64,000 nucleotides of DNA from Thermoanaerobaculia bacterium (GTDB lineage: Bacteria > Acidobacteriota > Thermoanaerobaculia > Multivoradales > Multivoraceae): NCBI GenBank assembly GCA_022822365.1, contig JAJEBV010000001.1, positions 1 through 64,000 of the forward strand, read 5' to 3'. Every line of letters starts with the position of its first letter. Position 1 is the first letter of the stretch. The notes beneath the pieces are model-generated. The model was not told the origin of the DNA, ran no database searches, and saw only the letters and a list, made by a program, of their open reading frames with translations. Below, one piece after another: positions 38,644-48,621 of this stretch. The position numbers were made by a program, and so were the translations under genes.

Positions 38644-40145
38644 GCCGCTCGCTCCGGCTGCAGGTAGGCGTGGAGCCCGGCGAGTCCGCCCTCGCGGCCG
38701 ATGCCGCTCTCCTTGTAGCCGCCGAACGGAGCCGTCGGATCGAACTTGTTGTACGTGTTCGCCCACAGCACGCCGGCGCGGATCCGGCTGGTGACCCGGA
38801 ACGCCTTGGCGCCCTTGTCGCTCCAGACGCCGCCCGAGAGGCCGTAGGGCGTGTTGTTCGCCATCGCGATGCCCTCGTCCACGGTGCGGAACGTCTGCAC
38901 GGCGAGCACCGGGCCGAAGATCTCCTCCTGTACCACCCGGTGCGACTGGGATGCCTGCAGGAACAGGGTCGGCCGGCACCAGTAGCCGCGCTCCGGCACC
39001 GGGCAGGATGTCTGGAACGGTTCGGCGCCTTCCGCCTCGCCGATCTCGAGGTACTCCTCGATCCTGTCGAGCTGGGCGCGGGAGTTGATCGCGCCGATGT
39101 CCGTGTTCTTGTCGAGCGGATCGCCGACGATCAGGGTCTCCATCCTGTCCTTCAGCTTCGAGATCACCTCGTCGGCGACGGATTCCTGGACCAGCAGCCG
39201 GGAGCCGGCGCAGCAGACGTGGCCCTGGTTGAAGAAGATGCCGTTGACGATGCCCTCGACTGCCTGGTCGACGGCGGCGTCCTCGAACACCAGGTTCGCC
39301 GCCTTGCCGCCGAGTTCCAGCGTGTAGTGCTTGCCGCTGCCGGCGAGGGCGCGGCGGATCAGCTTGCCGACCTCGGTGGAGCCGGTGAAGGCGACTTTGT
39401 CGACGTCGGGGTGCTGGACAACGGCGGCGCCCGTCTCGCCGGCGCCGGTGACGATGTTGACGACGCCGGGCGGTACGCCGGCTTCCCGGATGATCTCGGC
39501 CAGCTTGAGCGCCGTGAGCGGCGTCGTCTCAGCCGGCTTGAGGACGACCGTGTTGCCGGCGGCGATCGCCGGCGCGATCTTCCAGGCCGCCATCAGCAGC
39601 GGGAAGTTCCAGGGGATGACCTGCCCCGCGACGCCGAGCGACCGGGCGCCCCGGCCGGGGAAGGCGTAGTCCAGCTTGTCGGCCCAGCCGGCATAGTAGA
39701 AGAAATGCGCCGCCGCCAGCGGGATGTCGACGTCGCGGGACTCGCGGATCGGCTTGCCGCCGTCGAGCGACTCGGTGATCGCGAGTTCCCGGCCCCGTTC
39801 CTGGAGCACGCGGGCGATCCGGTAGACGTACTTGCCGCGTTCCCGCGGTGCAAGCTGTGACCAGACGTCCTCGTAGGCGCGCCGCGCGGCCGCCACGGCG
39901 CGGTCGACATCGGCGTCGGAGGCCAGGGCGACGTCGGCGATCTTCTCCTCGGTGGCCGGGTTCGCCGTTTCGAACGTGCGGCCGCCTTTGGCGTCCACAA
40001 ACTCGCCGTCGATGAACAGGCCGTAGCGGTCCCGCAACTCGACGTGGTCGGTCGACTCGGGCGCCGGCGCGTAGCCCCAGCCGTCGTCGCCGCCGAGGCG
40101 GAGCTTCGGGGCCGCTGTTCCGGCCGATGGAGTGGAGTCCGTCAT
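38640..40145 (-). CDS. NAD(P)-dependent aldehyde dehydrogenase
   Basis: A 501-residue complete ALDH. The Rossmann-type block VIPWNFPLLMAAWKIAPAIAAGNTVVLKPAE, given here by its residues about 175-205, GSTEVG, the general-base Glu in TLELGGKAANLVF and the catalytic Cys in GHVCCAGSRL are all present, as is the late EEIFGPVLAV. It lies 18 bp downstream of deoC, which releases acetaldehyde from deoxyribose 5-phosphate, so acetaldehyde oxidation is the likely job; deoC-ALDH-ALDH clusters are known in actinobacteria. The gene is followed by an overlapping incomplete ALDH gene. Confidence 0.94.
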   Translation of the reverse strand: MTDSTPSAGTAAPKLRLGGDDGWGYAPAPESTDHVELRDRYGLFIDGEFVDAKGGRTFETANPATEEKIADVALASDADVDRAVAAARRAYEDVWSQLAPRERGKYVYRIARVLQERGRELAITESLDGGKPIRESRDVDIPLAAAHFFYYAGWADKLDYAFPGRGARSLGVAGQVIPWNFPLLMAAWKIAPAIAAGNTVVLKPAETTPLTALKLAEIIREAGVPPGVVNIVTGAGETGAAVVQHPDVDKVAFTGSTEVGKLIRRALAGSGKHYTLELGGKAANLVFEDAAVDQAVEGIVNGIFFNQGHVCCAGSRLLVQESVADEVISKLKDRMETLIVGDPLDKNTDIGAINSRAQLDRIEEYLEIGEAEGAEPFQTSCPVPERGYWCRPTLFLQASQSHRVVQEEIFGPVLAVQTFRTVDEGIAMANNTPYGLSGGVWSDKGAKAFRVTSRIRAGVLWANTYNKFDPTAPFGGYKESGIGREGGLAGLHAYLQPERAA

Positions 40146-40163
40146 GGTCCTCGCCGTGACCTC

Positions 40164-41069
40164 CTAGAGCGAGAAGTCGTCGAACGACTGGTAGATGCCG
40201 CTGCGTTGCTTGACGATCTGGCGCAGGACGTCGTTTGCGAGGGAACTCGCTCCGAACCGGTACAGGTCGGGATCGAGCCAGTCCTGGCCCAGCGTCTCGC
40301 GCACCATGACCAGGTGCCGGATCGCATCCTTCGCCGTGGAGATGCCGCCGGCGGGCTTCATGCCGATCTTCTCGCCGGTGCGCAGGTAGTGGTCGCGGAT
40401 CGCTTCCAGCATGACCAGGACGACGGGCATCGTGGCGGCCGGCTTGATCTTGCCGGTCGAGGTCTTGATGAAGTCGGCGCCCGAGCGCATCGCCAGGTCC
40501 GAAGCGCGCCGTATCGCGTCGAGGGTGCCCAGTTCGCCGGTCTCGAGAATCACCTTGAGGTGAGCGTCGGCGCATGCCTCCTTGACCGAGGCGATTTCGT
40601 CTCCGGTGTAGGCGAGGTCGCCGGCCAGGAAGCGGCCGCGGGAGATCACCATGTCGACTTCGTCCGCGCCGGCCTCGACGGCCTTTCGCACCTCGAGCAG
40701 CTTGATCTCCAGCGGCGCCTGTCCGGCGGGGAAGCTCGTGGCGACGGAAGCGACGTGGATGCCGCTGCCCTCGACCGCCCGTTTGGCGACGCCGACCAGT
40801 GCGGGGTACACGCAGACCGCGGCCACATGCGGCAGATCGGGCAGCGCCGCGTGAAGCTGTAGCGCCTTGGCGCAGAGCTGCCGCACCTTGCCCTCCGAGT
40901 CGGCGCCCTCGAGGGTCGTCAGGTCGATCATCGACAGGGTCAGGTGAAGCGCCTGGAGCTTCGCTTCCTTCTTGATCGAGCGGGAGCAGAGCCGGGCCAC
41001 CCTCTCCTCGACGCCGACCGCGTCGATGGGCGGCGACTCGACCGGCGCGGCTGTGGTCGACATCTGCAT
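40164..41069 (-). CDS. deoC: Deoxyribose-phosphate aldolase
   Basis: Splits 2-deoxy-D-ribose 5-phosphate into glyceraldehyde 3-phosphate and acetaldehyde. The 301-residue protein has the Schiff-base Lys202 in DFIKTSTGK, the proton-relay Lys238 in GMKPAGGI and the acidic residue in DEVDMV (Asp139). It belongs to the longer DeoC type with an N-terminal extension of about 40 residues. Two in-frame ATGs (41069 and 41063) are equally possible. It is the first gene of a run with two aldehyde dehydrogenase genes that would remove the acetaldehyde. Confidence 0.95.
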   Translation of the reverse strand: MQMSTTAAPVESPPIDAVGVEERVARLCSRSIKKEAKLQALHLTLSMIDLTTLEGADSEGKVRQLCAKALQLHAALPDLPHVAAVCVYPALVGVAKRAVEGSGIHVASVATSFPAGQAPLEIKLLEVRKAVEAGADEVDMVISRGRFLAGDLAYTGDEIASVKEACADAHLKVILETGELGTLDAIRRASDLAMRSGADFIKTSTGKIKPAATMPVVLVMLEAIRDHYLRTGEKIGMKPAGGISTAKDAIRHLVMVRETLGQDWLDPDLYRFGASSLANDVLRQIVKQRSGIYQSFDDFSL

Positions 41070-41164
41070 GACTCACCAGTCTACGCCCGTTCGCCGGGTT
41101 GCGGGCGGCGGCGCCGCTCCCATCGGCACGATCCGCGGCGTGGCTGTGGCAGAGTGCCCCTGTC

Positions 41165-42256
41165 ATGGCTGGGAACACGTTCGGAACCGCTCTGCGGCTC
41201 ACCACGGCCGGCGAGAGCCACGGGCCGGGCTACGTCGGCATCCTCGACGGCATTCCGCCCGGTCTCGAACTGTCCGAAGCGGATCTGCAGCCGGACCTCG
41301 ACCGCCGCCGGCCGGGCCAGTCGAGACTGACGACACAACGGAACGAACCGGACGAGTGCCGCATCCTTTCCGGCGTGTTCGAGGGCAGGACGACCGGCAC
41401 GCCGATTGGCTTCCTGATCGAGAACCGCGACCAGCGGCCCAGGGACTACAGCGAGATCAGGGACAAGTACCGTCCCGGCCACGCCGACTACACGTTCGAC
41501 GCGAAGTACGGCTTCCGGGACTACCGGGGCGGCGGCCGCTCAAGCGCCCGCGAAACCTCGGTGCGGGTGGCGGCCGCGGCGGTGGCGAAGAAACTGCTGC
41601 GCGAGCGCTGGGGAGTCGAGGTCGTGGGCTACGTGAAGAGCATCGGCGACATCGAGGGGCGAATCGACGATCCGGCCGCGGTAACCCTGGAGCAGGTCGA
41701 GTCGAACCCCGTGCGCTGCCCGGACGAGGAGGCCGCGGCGCGGATGGCGGAACTGATCGAGCGAATGCGCTCGGAACGGGATTCGGTTGGCGGCATCTCG
41801 GAACTCGTCGCCACCGGGGTGCCGCCGGGTTGGGGCGAGCCGGTGTTCGACAAGCTGAAGGCGGACCTGGGCAAGGCGCTGTTCAGCCTGCCGGCCGTGC
41901 TCGGCGTCGAGTACGGGGCCGGCTTCGGCGTGGCGACAGCGCGCGGCAGCGAGAACAACGATCCGTTCGAGATGCGGGAAGGCCGCGTCGCCACCCGTGG
42001 CAACCGCCACGGCGGCATGCTGGGCGGCATTTCGTCAGGTCAGCCGATCGTGCTCCGTTGCGCGGTCAAGCCGACGAGCAGCCTGCCGCGGCCGCAGGAC
42101 ACGGTGACCCGGGCCGGTGAGCCGACCACGATCGCCACCAGGGGCCGGCACGACCCGTGCCTCCTGCCGAGATTCGTGCCGATGGGCGAGGCGATGATCG
42201 CCCTTGTGCTGGCCGATCACGCGCTGCGGCAGGTGACGCAGGGCGTCCTGGAGTAG
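41165..42256 (+). CDS. aroC: Chorismate synthase
   Basis: Converts 5-enolpyruvylshikimate 3-phosphate to chorismate with reduced FMN. From the ATG at 41165 (MAGNTFGTALRLTTAGESHG) it is 363 residues, the standard length; an upstream extension to 41099 is not conserved. Signature 1 GESHGPGYVGILDGIP, signature 2 with RGGGRSSARETSVRVAAAA (about residues 123-141) and signature 3 (RHDPCLLPRFVPMGEAM) are complete. It is divergent from deoC with 95 bp between starts and is the only shikimate-pathway gene here. A hairpin-repeat cluster follows the stop. Confidence 0.96.
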   Translation: MAGNTFGTALRLTTAGESHGPGYVGILDGIPPGLELSEADLQPDLDRRRPGQSRLTTQRNEPDECRILSGVFEGRTTGTPIGFLIENRDQRPRDYSEIRDKYRPGHADYTFDAKYGFRDYRGGGRSSARETSVRVAAAAVAKKLLRERWGVEVVGYVKSIGDIEGRIDDPAAVTLEQVESNPVRCPDEEAAARMAELIERMRSERDSVGGISELVATGVPPGWGEPVFDKLKADLGKALFSLPAVLGVEYGAGFGVATARGSENNDPFEMREGRVATRGNRHGGMLGGISSGQPIVLRCAVKPTSSLPRPQDTVTRAGEPTTIATRGRHDPCLLPRFVPMGEAMIALVLADHALRQVTQGVLE

Positions 42257-42270
42257 CGCGGCAATAGGGT

Positions 42271-42438
42271 CGCCGCTTCGCGGCGCCGACGTGGGCGGGG
42301 CTGGTCTTCGGCTGGGTGCGCGGGTCTTCTGACCCGCTGCCGCCGAAGGCGGCCAGAAACACGCGCCGGCCGCCAGGCCGGCTCCATCTGGGCGGCCAGT
42401 TCCATACAACCCGGCGGGGGCGCCGGCGCACCCAGTGT
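42271..42438. repeat. Dispersed hairpin repeat cluster, locus 4
   Basis: The largest repeat locus, between convergent aroC and the HadB-like gene. In order: CGCCGC-TTC-GCGGCG (42271-42285); CTGGGTGCGCGGGTC-TTCT-GACCCGC, a fusion of two module types; TGCCGCCGAAGGCGGC; GCCGGCCGCCAGGCCGGC; and an inverted copy of the core (about 42410-42435, ending GGCGCACCCAG). Each palindrome also appears in at least one other locus, so the cluster looks assembled from mobile or recombining units. Confidence 0.72.
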
Positions 42439-42439
42439 C

Positions 42440-42862
42440 TTACGGGTCGATCTTGGCCGTCGCCTTCCCCATGACTACGACATCCCCGTCCTGGTTCACC
42501 GTCGAGACGGACAGGTCGACCAGGTTCTGGCCGTCCTCTTCACGGACCGCGTCGATCTTCGCCGTCGCCGTCAGCGCGTCGCCCGGCCAGACCTGGCGGG
42601 TGAAGCGGACGCCGTAGGCGGTCAGCCGACCGTCGCCGACGTAGTCGGTGACCATCCGGCCGGTCATGCCCATCGTCAGCATGCCGTGGGCGAAGACGGT
42701 CGGGTAGCCGGCCACCTTCGTCGTGAAGATCTCGTCGGAGTGCAGCGGGTTGTAGTCGCCCGAGGCGCCCGCGTACTGGACGATCTGCGTCCGGGAGAGG
42801 TCGTCGGTCAGCTTCTGCGTGTGCGTGTCGCCGACCTGGATCTTGCTTGCCTGAAGTGCCAT
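42440..42862 (-). CDS. MaoC-type (R)-hydratase, HadB-like subunit
   Basis: A 140-residue hot-dog protein with the catalytic (R)-hydratase loop YAGASGDYNPLHSDE, carrying the Asp and His dyad, and AHGMLTMGMTGRMVTDYVGD. Both blocks match the catalytic HadB subunit of mycobacterial (3R)-hydroxyacyl-ACP dehydratase. It lies 12 bp downstream of a non-catalytic partner of the HadA/HadC type, so the two most likely form a heterodimer that dehydrates a (3R)-hydroxyacyl thioester (ACP or CoA). No fatty-acid synthase genes flank the pair. Confidence 0.88.
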   Translation of the reverse strand: MALQASKIQVGDTHTQKLTDDLSRTQIVQYAGASGDYNPLHSDEIFTTKVAGYPTVFAHGMLTMGMTGRMVTDYVGDGRLTAYGVRFTRQVWPGDALTATAKIDAVREEDGQNLVDLSVSTVNQDGDVVVMGKATAKIDP

Positions 42863-42874
42863 TTGGTTCTCTCC

Positions 42875-43366
42875 TCAGTCGCTCTCGACAACCTTCTCGG
42901 TGCGCACGCCAACGCCGGTGGCGCGCACGACGAGTTCGCCGGATTCGTCGAAGTACTCGGTGATGTTCTCGCTGAACGTGAGCTTGCCGCCGCGCTTGCC
43001 CTGCCGCTCCCAGGTCTTGCCGGGGCGGGTCTTGATCGTCAGGGTTTCGCCCGGGCTCACGTGGCGGAAGTACTCGAAGCGCTGCTCGGCGTGAAGGCCG
43101 GTGCCGCCGTCGCCGCCGGTCCGCTTGGGCGGCACGCCGGTGGGATTCTTGCCGGAGCCGAACCAGGGCTCGCCGATCTTCGGGCGCAGGAAGTAGTCCG
43201 GGTCGTACTGCGCCGAGGACTGGTAGAAGGTCGGCGGCGCGATGACGTTGCCGGGCTCGGTGTCCGCCGCCGCGTCGGCATCGTGATAGATCGGGTTCGG
43301 GTCGCCGACCGCACGCGCGAACATCATGATGTGGCCGGCCTCGATCGGGAACTTCTTTGCTGCCAT
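42875..43366 (-). CDS. MaoC-type hydratase, HadA/HadC-like partner subunit
   Basis: A 163-residue hot-dog protein started at the ATG at 43366 (MAAKKFPIEAGHIMMFARAVGD). It has the overall HadA/FAS1-dehydratase N-domain pattern (NPIYHDADAA, IAPPTFYQSSAQ, EQRFEYFRHVSPGETL) but the catalytic His/Asp dyad is less clear than in the downstream HadB-like gene. A Gly/Lys-rich insertion (about residues 70-90) is in the substrate-loop position. The frame extends far upstream, antisense to rsmE, but that part is shadow. The pair presumably acts as one enzyme. Confidence 0.85.
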   Translation of the reverse strand: MAAKKFPIEAGHIMMFARAVGDPNPIYHDADAAADTEPGNVIAPPTFYQSSAQYDPDYFLRPKIGEPWFGSGKNPTGVPPKRTGGDGGTGLHAEQRFEYFRHVSPGETLTIKTRPGKTWERQGKRGGKLTFSENITEYFDESGELVVRATGVGVRTEKVVESD

Positions 43367-43442
43367 TGCCGTTCCGTCCTCCTCTTCAAGTGGTGTCTGG
43401 AGCGCAGTTCTGTGCGTCGTTTGAGCGGGTGACTGTAGCAGG

Positions 43443-44180
43443 ATGAATCTGCTTCTAGTGGAGGAGGGGGACCTCGACTCGGCACCCGGCACGGAGCGTT
43501 CCGGCGCGGCGCGTGCGGTGGTCGGTGGCGAACGCCTCCGGCACGTCCGGAAGGTGCTGCGCGCGGATGTCGGCGACACGCTGGAAGTGGGCCGGTTGGG
43601 CGGCGGCATGGGCCGCGGGCGAATCGTCGAACTGAGCCGGGAGCGCGTCGTCCTGGAGCTTGGACCGCTCGATCGGGAGCCGCCGAAGCCGTTGCCGGTG
43701 ACGCTCGTCCTGGCCCTGCCGCGGCCGAAGTTCGTGGGCCGCATTCTGCAGGCCGCCGCGGCGATGGGAGTCAAGCGGATCCTGCTCGTCCACACGGCGC
43801 GGGTGGAGAAGAGCTACTGGCAGAGTTCGGTGATGCGCCCGGAGGCTCTGCGGCGGCACCTGATGCTGGGCCTGGCGCAGGCGCGGGACACGGTGCTGCC
43901 GGCGATCGAGTGTCTGAGAGGGTCGCGGGATCTGACCGACGCGCTGCCCGGCCTCGTGCAGGCTCACGAGCAGGTGCTGGTTGCGGACGCCTCCGGCTCC
44001 GAGCCGTGTCCGCTGGGCGTCGATGGCCCGACCGCGTTGCTGGTCGGCCCCGAAGGCGGTTTCCTCGTTGGAGAACTTGACGCCTTCGCGGCGTCCGGTG
44101 CGCGAAGGGTCAGCCTGGGACCACGCGCTCTTCGCGTGGAGCAGGCGGTGGTCGCGTTGCTGTCGCGGCTCGCCGCTTGA
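43443..44180 (+). CDS. rsmE: 16S rRNA (uracil-1498-N3)-methyltransferase
   Basis: A 245-residue SPOUT-class methyltransferase that methylates U1498 of 16S rRNA. The N-terminal PUA-like part has HVRKVLRADVGDTLEV; the SPOUT knot has KRILLVHTARVEKSYW, the SAM-binding LLVGPEGGF and the C-terminal SLGPRALRVEQAVVALLS. All are RsmE signatures. Divergent from the HadA-like gene (76 bp) and convergent with pheT, 9 bp apart. Confidence 0.95.
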   Translation: MNLLLVEEGDLDSAPGTERSGAARAVVGGERLRHVRKVLRADVGDTLEVGRLGGGMGRGRIVELSRERVVLELGPLDREPPKPLPVTLVLALPRPKFVGRILQAAAAMGVKRILLVHTARVEKSYWQSSVMRPEALRRHLMLGLAQARDTVLPAIECLRGSRDLTDALPGLVQAHEQVLVADASGSEPCPLGVDGPTALLVGPEGGFLVGELDAFAASGARRVSLGPRALRVEQAVVALLSRLAA

Positions 44181-44189
44181 GGGACGCCT

Positions 44190-46735
44190 CTACTCCCGCA
44201 GCCTGGCGCCGACGGACCTCTCGACCTGCCCCAGGATCCGCCGCCGCAGCTTCTTTGTGTCGCGGTCGCGCAGGGTGCGGTTCGGTGCCCTGAGCGTGAG
44301 GTGGTAGGCGAGGCTCTTCGAGCCTTCGCCGATCGCCTCGCCTCGGAAGACGTCGAACAGCTCGACGGCGCACAACAGGGGCTTGCCGGCCTTGAGCAGG
44401 GCGGCTTCAACGGACGCGGCCGGCGTCGACTCGTCGACGATCAGCGCCAGGTCTTCCCGCACTTCGGGGTAGACGGGCACGGGTTCGACCTGGAGGGACG
44501 CCGGAATCCGTTCGAGGATCCGGTCCAGATCGAGTTCGGCGGCCAGCACCGGACTTCCTGCCGCGGGTTCGAGGCCAAAGTTCGCGGCTACTGCCGGGTG
44601 CACCTCGCCGAGCAGGCCGACCGGTTCGCCCTCGCCGCCGAGGAGGACTGTGGCTGAGCGGCCGGCACGGTACGGCGTTGCCGCCGAGGCCGCCTCCGCC
44701 GCGGCGAACTCGACTCGGAGACCGAGCCGGTCGAGGACGGTCTCGACAACGCCCTTCATGTCGAAGAAGTCGAAGCAGTCGTCCGGGTTGTCGGCGGCCT
44801 GCCAGTGGCTGCTCCGGCGAGGACCGCTGAGAACTATGGCGGCACGTTCCCGCTCTTCGGGCAGCGCATCGCCTTGCTCGACCGGAAAGACGCGGCCGAC
44901 CTCGAACAGGGCGAGCCGGTCCTCGAAGCGGCTGTTCGACGCCGCCGCCTCCAGCACGGACGCGAGCAGGCTGCGGCGCATGACGACGCGGTCCTGGGTC
45001 GAGGGATTGGCGAGCCGAACGTAGGGCGGCGGCTCGGCGTCCTCGAGGTGCAGCTTCGCTTCCGCCTCCGGCGTGGTCAGCCGGTAGCTGACCACTTCCT
45101 GCAGTCCCAGGTCGGCGAGCGTGTCCTTCACGCGGTCCTCGAAGGACTGCTCGCGGTTTCCGCGCTGGGGCGGCAGCACGTCGCTGAGCACGGTGGAGGG
45201 GATCCGGTCGTAGCCGTAGATGCGGCAGACCTCCTCCACCAGGTCGTGCTGGCCTTCGATGTCGAGGCGGTGGTCCGGGACGGTGACCCGGAGCGGGCCC
45301 GAATCCGTCGCGGCGTCGACCCCGAACTCGAGGCGCCGCAGCAGATCCGCGGTTTCCTCCGCGCTGAGGTCGAGGCCGCTCAGTCGGCGCAGGTAGCCGA
45401 GATCGAAGTCGACGGCGACATCAGGCGCCGGCTGCGGGTAGTGGTCGACGATCCCCTCCGCGATCGTGCCGCCGGCATGGAGTCGCAGCAGTTCGGCGGC
45501 CCGCCGGGCGCCGAGCAGCGCCTGGCTCGGGTGGACGCCGCGGCTGAAGCGGAAGCCGGCTTCGGTGTGGACCCCGAGCTGGCGCTGGGTGCGCCGGATG
45601 CTCCGCCGTTCCCAGGCAGCCGCTTCGAGCAGGACGTTGCGGGTCTCCGGGCCGATCTCGCTGTCCCGGCCGCCCATCACGCCGCCGACGCTCAGGGAGC
45701 CGGCCGGGTCGGCGACCATGATCTGGTTCGTCCGCAGTTCCCGTTCCGTGGCGTCGAGTGTCGTCAGGCGCTCGTCCTCGTGCGCCAGCCGGGTGACGAT
45801 CCGCACCGGGCCGCTCTTCGCGTACGAATCCGCCCGCTGGCGCAGCAGGTCGTAGTCGAAGGTGTGGTTCGGCTGGCCGACCTCGAGCATCACGTAGTTG
45901 CTGATGTCGACCACGTTGCCGATCGGCCGCTGGCCGGCGAGCTGCAGCCGGTGCTGCATCCAGTACGGGGACGCGCCCTGCTCGATGCCTTCGATCAGCA
46001 GGGCGACGAAGCGGGGGTTGAGTTCGGGGTTCTCGGTCGTGACTTCGACCCGGCCCTCGATCGGCGGGCCGTCCATCGTCAGCGGGACGGCGGGCGGCCG
46101 GAACTCCGCGCCGGTAAGCGCCGCGACTTCGCGCGCGACGCCCATGATCGAGGCGCAGCGGGCGATGTTGGGGATCACGTCGATGTCGAGGACGACGTCG
46201 CCGAGCACCTCTGTCAGGGGCCGGCCGGGCTCAAGCGTCGGCAGTTCATCGGCCGGCTCGAACAGGATGATTCCCTCGTGGTCCTCGCCCAGGCCCAGCT
46301 CCACCGCCGAACAGAGCATCGCGTCGCTGGTGATGCCGCGCAGCTTCTTCGGCTTGAGCCGCGTGATCTTCAGGTCGCGGTACGGGTTGCGGTAGCTGGC
46401 GCCCGCGAGCAGCAGGGCGCCCCAGAGATCGGCGCCGCCCAGGTCCTGATCCAGGTACGGGAACAGGTTCGGCGCTCCGGTGATGACCTGCCGCGTCGAG
46501 TCGGCGCCGTAGTCGACCGTCGCCAGCACCAGGCGGTCGGCGTCGGGCACCGGGTCGACGCGCAGGACCCTGGCCGCCATGACCAGGTCGGCGGGCCACG
46601 GCAGTTCGGCGCCGTCGACGCCGAAGCGGTCGATCGCCTTGACCTCCAGGCCGGCGTTGGTGAGCAGTTCAGCGAGTTCGTCCGGGGAACCGTCCAGCTC
46701 GACGAAATCGCCGAGCCAGTTGAGTGGAACGCGCA

Positions 46736-46736
<1 letters not shown>
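44190..46736 (-). CDS. pheT: Phenylalanyl-tRNA synthetase beta subunit
   Basis: An 848-residue beta chain starting MRVPLNWLGDFVEL at 46736. Domain order is the standard one: N-terminal part with an EMAP-like tRNA-binding domain (LVMAARVLRVDPVPDADRL), B3/4 editing domain, B5 (DLGYLRRLSGLDLS), a catalytic-like core and a C-terminal anticodon-binding FDX-ACB domain (YPEVREDLALIVDE... LTLRAPNRTLRDRD). The frame stays open upstream but that portion overlaps pheS out of frame. Its ATG shares one base with the pheS stop (TGATG), so translation is coupled, as needed for the alpha2-beta2 enzyme. Confidence 0.96.
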
Positions 46737-47773
<1,037 letters not shown>

Positions 47774-47874
47774 GGCGGGGTCAGGCGAGTGGTGCGGGAA
47801 CGGACAGTCGGCCCGTCGCGGCGCCCGACTCTACAAGCCAGTACGGGGTAGCGACGGAGCCCGCGTCCTTCGGG

Positions 47875-48594
47875 TCACATGGCGGGGGCAACCAGCAGGA
47901 TCTCCAGGAGCGCGCCGACGAACAGCAGCAGCGGGAGAATCGCGGCGAGCAGGGCCGCTCTCGATGCCTTCACCCCCTGGAGTACGTGAAGGCCTACCGC
48001 GAACAGCCCTGCGCTTCCGACGATGGCGAGAATGTCGCCGGCAACCGGGACGGCGTTGAACAGAAAGGCGCCTGCCGCGTAGCCGGCGGCGACCCATGTG
48101 CCGCGAAAGCCCTCCGGCCTTGGCGAGCGGGTGACGATCAGAAGCAGGTGCAGGAAGCCGGCGCTGAAAAGCGGCAGGAGCAGGCTGAGGACGAAGACGA
48201 ACGGAAGGAACAGCAGGAGGACCTGCAGACCGAGAAACGGGAGAATCCGCCGAAGGAAGGGAAAGCCCTCCAGGCCGGAAACGTCCGCCGGCTCGCCGAG
48301 CAGCTCCATTCGGTTGACCAGTTCCAACAACGCGTCGGGCAGTGTCAGCGCCAGGACGATAAGGACCAGGCCGTTCAGGAAGAAGCCGAGCGTGAGGACC
48401 AGACCGGCGAAGACGAGCGGCCCCCACCAGCCCGCGTTGGCCCGGGTGCCCTCAAAGAACTTGCGGGGGGAAGTCGCCAGCAGAGCCAGAGTAGCGACGA
48501 AGGCGGATACCCTGCCCCGGTCCTTCCGCTCCTCCCACGGATTGACGACCCCGGTGCCGTTCCGGACGCCGGTGCTATCGTCCCCGGAGTTCAC
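47875..48594 (-). CDS. Yip1-family membrane protein
   Basis: A 239-residue protein from a GTG at 48594 (VNSGDDSTGVRNGTG); another in-frame GTG three codons upstream is possible. After a soluble N-terminus with NPWEERKDRG and SPRKFFEG, typical of bacterial Yip1 proteins, there are five or six hydrophobic helices (about residues 60-238). Bacterial Yip1 proteins have no defined role. The gene is divergent from the first Fe-S protein gene with 27 bp between starts, so the two promoters must overlap or one gene is read from further away. Confidence 0.8.
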   Translation of the reverse strand: MNSGDDSTGVRNGTGVVNPWEERKDRGRVSAFVATLALLATSPRKFFEGTRANAGWWGPLVFAGLVLTLGFFLNGLVLIVLALTLPDALLELVNRMELLGEPADVSGLEGFPFLRRILPFLGLQVLLLFLPFVFVLSLLLPLFSAGFLHLLLIVTRSPRPEGFRGTWVAAGYAAGAFLFNAVPVAGDILAIVGSAGLFAVGLHVLQGVKASRAALLAAILPLLLFVGALLEILLVAPAM

Positions 48595-48621
48595 GAGGAG
48601 CACCTTACCGGAGCGATCCTG

